14,310 bases of DNA from Desulfovibrionaceae bacterium UBA6814 (GTDB lineage: Bacteria; Desulfobacterota; Desulfovibrionia; Desulfovibrionales; Desulfovibrionaceae). Under the pieces are notes generated by a model that saw only the letters and a list, made by a program, of their open reading frames with translations, had not been told where the DNA came from and did no database searches. Made by a program: the position numbers and the translations under genes. The stretch is taken from NCBI GenBank assembly GCA_002452635.1, contig DKEU01000095.1, positions 1-14,310 of the forward strand. Direction: 5' to 3'. Positions 12,326-14,310 of the stretch are shown piece by piece; position 1 is the stretch's first letter; each line of letters starts with the position of its first letter.

Positions 12326-12700
12326 ATGTCCGAGACCTGCCGACTCAAGCGCTGCGGGGACCGGGAGTACTACTGTCCGGTGGAGCTGTCCCTGCAGGTC
12401 ATCGGCGGCAAGTGGAAGCCGCTCATCCTCTACCGGCTGGGGCAGGCCGAGCGGCTGCGCTTTTCCGAACTCAAGCGGCACATCCCGAGCATCACCCAGA
12501 AGATGCTCACCCAGCAGCTGCGCGAACTGGAGGCGGACCGGGTGGTGGAGCGCACGGTGTACCCCCAGGTGCCGCCCCGGGTGGAGTACAACCTCACCCC
12601 CCTGGGCCGCACGGTGATGCCGGTCATGGAAGCCCTGTGCGCCTGGGGCCGGCAGTTCGAGCGCGCGGCCGCCGCGGCCGAGGGCCGCGACGCAGCCTGA
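12326..12700 (+). CDS. HxlR-family winged-helix transcriptional regulator
   Basis: This 124-residue DNA-binding protein has the HxlR (MarR-like) signature. CPVELSLQVIGGKWKPLILY (17-36) forms the first helix, with the conserved cysteine at 17 and the GGKW motif. LRFSELKRHIPSITQKMLTQ (44-63) is the helix-turn-helix, and RVEYNLTPLGRTV (85-97) is the wing end. Two further cysteines at 5 and 10 precede Cys17. Because Cys17 serves as a thiol or quinone sensor in characterised HxlR relatives such as YodB, redox sensing is plausible. AAGGAGG lies five bases before the ATG at 12326. The gene is divergent from the flavin reductase, and dyads in the shared spacer fit autoregulation and control of that gene. 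The C-terminus is an Ala-rich helix. Confidence 0.9.
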   Translation: MSETCRLKRCGDREYYCPVELSLQVIGGKWKPLILYRLGQAERLRFSELKRHIPSITQKMLTQQLRELEADRVVERTVYPQVPPRVEYNLTPLGRTVMPVMEALCAWGRQFERAAAAAEGRDAA

Positions 12701-12731
12701 GCCACCGCGCCGGGCCGCCCCTCACCTTCCC

Positions 12732-12761
12732 TTGACAATGTTTACGGCCTCTTCTTATAGG
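12732..12761 (+). promoter_or_regulatory. sigma-70 promoter for the EF-G-like gene
   Basis: A perfect TTGACA (12732-12737) is followed after 18 bases by TATAGG (12756-12761). The element is the most AT-rich part of the spacer and lies about 75 bases before the ATG at 12836. Confidence 0.7.
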
Positions 12762-12781
12762 TCTACACCCCGCAAAACAGG

Positions 12782-12801
12782 GGACCGCGGCCCCGCGGTC
12801 C
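12782..12801 (+). repeat. GC-rich hairpin in the EF-G-like leader
   Basis: GGACCGCGG (12782-12790) and CCGCGGTCC (12793-12801) are perfect inverted arms around CC. In RNA the two innermost pairs would open, giving about seven base pairs. It lies between the predicted transcription start and the GAGGGAG ribosome binding site. It has no T-run, so it is a leader stem rather than a terminator of the HxlR gene. Confidence 0.6.
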
Positions 12802-12835
12802 GTATCGCGCTGGGAATACACCGAGGGAGTTGGCC

Positions 12836-14310
12836 ATGTCCGAAGCGCTCAAGAACCAGAGAACTTACGCCATCGTCGGCCACGGCGGCTGTGGAAAGAC
12901 CAGCCTGGCCGAGATGCTCCTCTTCCAGTCCGGCGCCATCGCCCGGCCCGGGAAGATTGAAGAGGGCACCACCGCCCTGGACACCGAGCCCGAGGAACTG
13001 AAACGCCGCGGCTCCATCCAGCCCGGCTTCGCCCGCTTCGACTGGAAGAAGAACGTCCACTACCTGGTGGACACTCCCGGCGACGGCAACTTCACCGGCG
13101 ACATCGCCTTCACCCTGGCCGCGGTGGACGCGGTGCTCTTCACCGTGGACGCGGTGGACGGGGCCAAGCCCCTCACCCGCCGCCTCTGGGAGGAGGTCAA
13201 GAAGGCCGGCCGGCCCGCCATGGTGTTCATCAACAAGATGGACCGCGACCGCGCCGACTTCTCCATGGCCTACGACAGCCTCTCCATGCTGGAGATCAAG
13301 CCGGTCCTGCTCCACTACCCCATCGGATCCAAGGAGGACTTCAAGGGCCTGGTGGACGTGTTCGCGGGCAAGGCCCTCATGTTCGGCGAGGGCGGCAAGG
13401 TGACCGAGGCCGAGGTGCCCGCGGACCTGGCCGACGAGGTGGCCACCCTGCGCGAGGCCACCATCGAGAACATCGCCGAATCCGATGAAGCCCTCATGGA
13501 GAAATACCTCGAAGAGGGCGAGCTCACCCCCGAGGAGATCGACGTGGCCCTGCGCGCCGGCGTGCTGGCCGGCGCCCTGGTGCCGGTGTCCTGCGGCTCG
13601 GCCCTGCAGATCGCGGGCGGCGCGCAGGTCCTGGACTCCATCCAGCGCCTGTTCCCCTCGCCCCTGGACCGGCCGGCCTTCGTGGGCCAGGAGGGCGAGC
13701 GCCCCTCCTCGCCCGAAGCGCCCCTGTCCATGTTCGTGTTCAAGACCCTGGCCGACCCCTTCGCGGGCCAGCTCTCGGTGCTGCGCATCATGTCCGGCTC
13801 CTGCGCCGGCGACGCGCAGGTGGTGAACTCCACCACCGGCGAGAAGGAGCGCATCGGCCAGCTCCTGGCCATGCTGGGCAAGGACCAGAAGCCCCTCAAG
13901 GACGAGGCCCTGCCCGGGGCCGTCGTGGCCGTGGCCAAGCTCAAGGCCACCGCCACCGGCGACACCCTGGCCGACGAGAAGAGCCCCTTCGCCTTCGTGA
14001 AGCCCGGCCTGCCGCCCACCCTCATCTCCTACGCCCTGGCCCCCGAGGCCAAGGGCGAGGAGGACAAGGTCTACGCCGCGGTGGCCAAGCTCCTGCCCGA
14101 GGACATCACCCTGCGCCTGGACCGCGACGCCGAGACCGGCGACATCCTGCTCTCGGGCATGGGCCAACTGCACATCGAGCTGTCCGTGGAAAAGGCCAAG
14201 CGCCGCGCCAAGACCAACATCCTGCTCAAGACCCCCAAGATCCCCTACCGCGAGACCTTCAAGGGCAAGGCCGACGTGCAGGGCCGGCACAAGAAGCAGT
14301 CCGGCGGCCG
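12836..14310 (+). CDS. EF-G-like translational GTPase, 3' end cut by the window
   Basis: The first 491 codons of an elongation factor G-like GTPase are present; the rest lies beyond the window. The G domain has the P-loop GHGGCGKT (15-22), a switch II motif DTPGD (79-83), NKMD (133-136) and a later SCGSA. Domain II begins near residue 285 (SMFVFKTLADPFAGQLSVLRI), and a domain III-like part includes LSGMGQLHIELSVEKAKRR. The switch II position that carries the catalytic histidine in canonical EF-G (DTPGH) is aspartate here. The switch I region (KRRGSIQPGF) also departs from RGITI. This points to the EF-G2/EF-G-like paralogue group rather than the main translocase. Start choice is supported by GAGGGAG upstream and a strong promoter. 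Its precise role in translation is unknown. Confidence 0.88.
   Translation, partial: MSEALKNQRTYAIVGHGGCGKTSLAEMLLFQSGAIARPGKIEEGTTALDTEPEELKRRGSIQPGFARFDWKKNVHYLVDTPGDGNFTGDIAFTLAAVDAVLFTVDAVDGAKPLTRRLWEEVKKAGRPAMVFINKMDRDRADFSMAYDSLSMLEIKPVLLHYPIGSKEDFKGLVDVFAGKALMFGEGGKVTEAEVPADLADEVATLREATIENIAESDEALMEKYLEEGELTPEEIDVALRAGVLAGALVPVSCGSALQIAGGAQVLDSIQRLFPSPLDRPAFVGQEGERPSSPEAPLSMFVFKTLADPFAGQLSVLRIMSGSCAGDAQVVNSTTGEKERIGQLLAMLGKDQKPLKDEALPGAVVAVAKLKATATGDTLADEKSPFAFVKPGLPPTLISYALAPEAKGEEDKVYAAVAKLLPEDITLRLDRDAETGDILLSGMGQLHIELSVEKAKRRAKTNILLKTPKIPYRETFKGKADVQGRHKKQSGG

Noticed and set aside
12755..14290. 511-codon minus-strand open frame opposite the EF-G-like gene
   Set aside because: It is a codon-bias shadow. 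The plus strand has all GTPase motifs, and the antisense translation has no recognisable domain.

Overview
The window is a GC-rich stretch of bacterial chromosome, with GC-rich third codon positions throughout. Several features suggest a Desulfovibrio-like member of the Desulfovibrionaceae: a flavoredoxin-type flavin reductase, an orphan HisKA_2 kinase with a characteristic two-helix N-terminus, an Hsp20 gene next to a Lon-related protease, and long intergenic palindromes. This placement is an inference from gene content. No tRNA, rRNA, CRISPR array, transposase or phage gene is visible, so the region reads as core or housekeeping chromosome with many small regulatory elements.

Layout. Bases 2-1133 (minus strand) hold a tightly coupled three-gene unit: a two-helix membrane protein, a DUF523 protein and a RuvC/RNase H-fold protein. 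A divergent promoter region at about 1134-1249 leads rightward to a protein-quality-control cluster: a TPR protein, an Hsp20 small heat shock protein, and a Lon-family protease whose AAA Walker motifs look degenerate. An AEC-family permease follows. The 5815-5942 spacer is packed with alternative stem-loops. To its right, on the minus strand, lie an 83-residue orphan protein with its own promoter and terminator, and an ABC-2 exporter made of a permease and an ATPase. Divergent from the exporter is a cysteine-rich protein of unknown function. A 119-base palindromic element follows, then a CgeB-like glycosyltransferase.

Bases 9633-10652 form a small flagellar regulatory island. A good sigma-28 promoter precedes a 75-residue unknown protein. 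A 341-base spacer follows, with strong hairpins, a sigma-54 -24/-12 element and a sigma-70-like promoter. The anti-sigma-28 factor flgM comes next and ends at a classic bidirectional terminator. On the minus strand beyond it are a HisKA_2 histidine kinase and a flavin reductase. The reductase is divergent from an HxlR regulator that has three N-terminal cysteines and a dyad just before its ribosome binding site. The right end holds the first 491 codons of an EF-G-like translational GTPase, with its own promoter and a GC-rich leader hairpin. The window edge cuts this gene.

How the parts may work together. The TPR/Hsp20/Lon-like cluster suggests capture and degradation of damaged proteins. The sigma-28, sigma-54 and FlgM arrangement suggests a feedback point in flagellar gene control. 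The flavin reductase/HxlR pair looks like a redox-responsive divergent unit. The least explained items are the 75-residue sigma-28 gene product, the cysteine-rich 170-residue protein, and the two intergenic palindrome systems.
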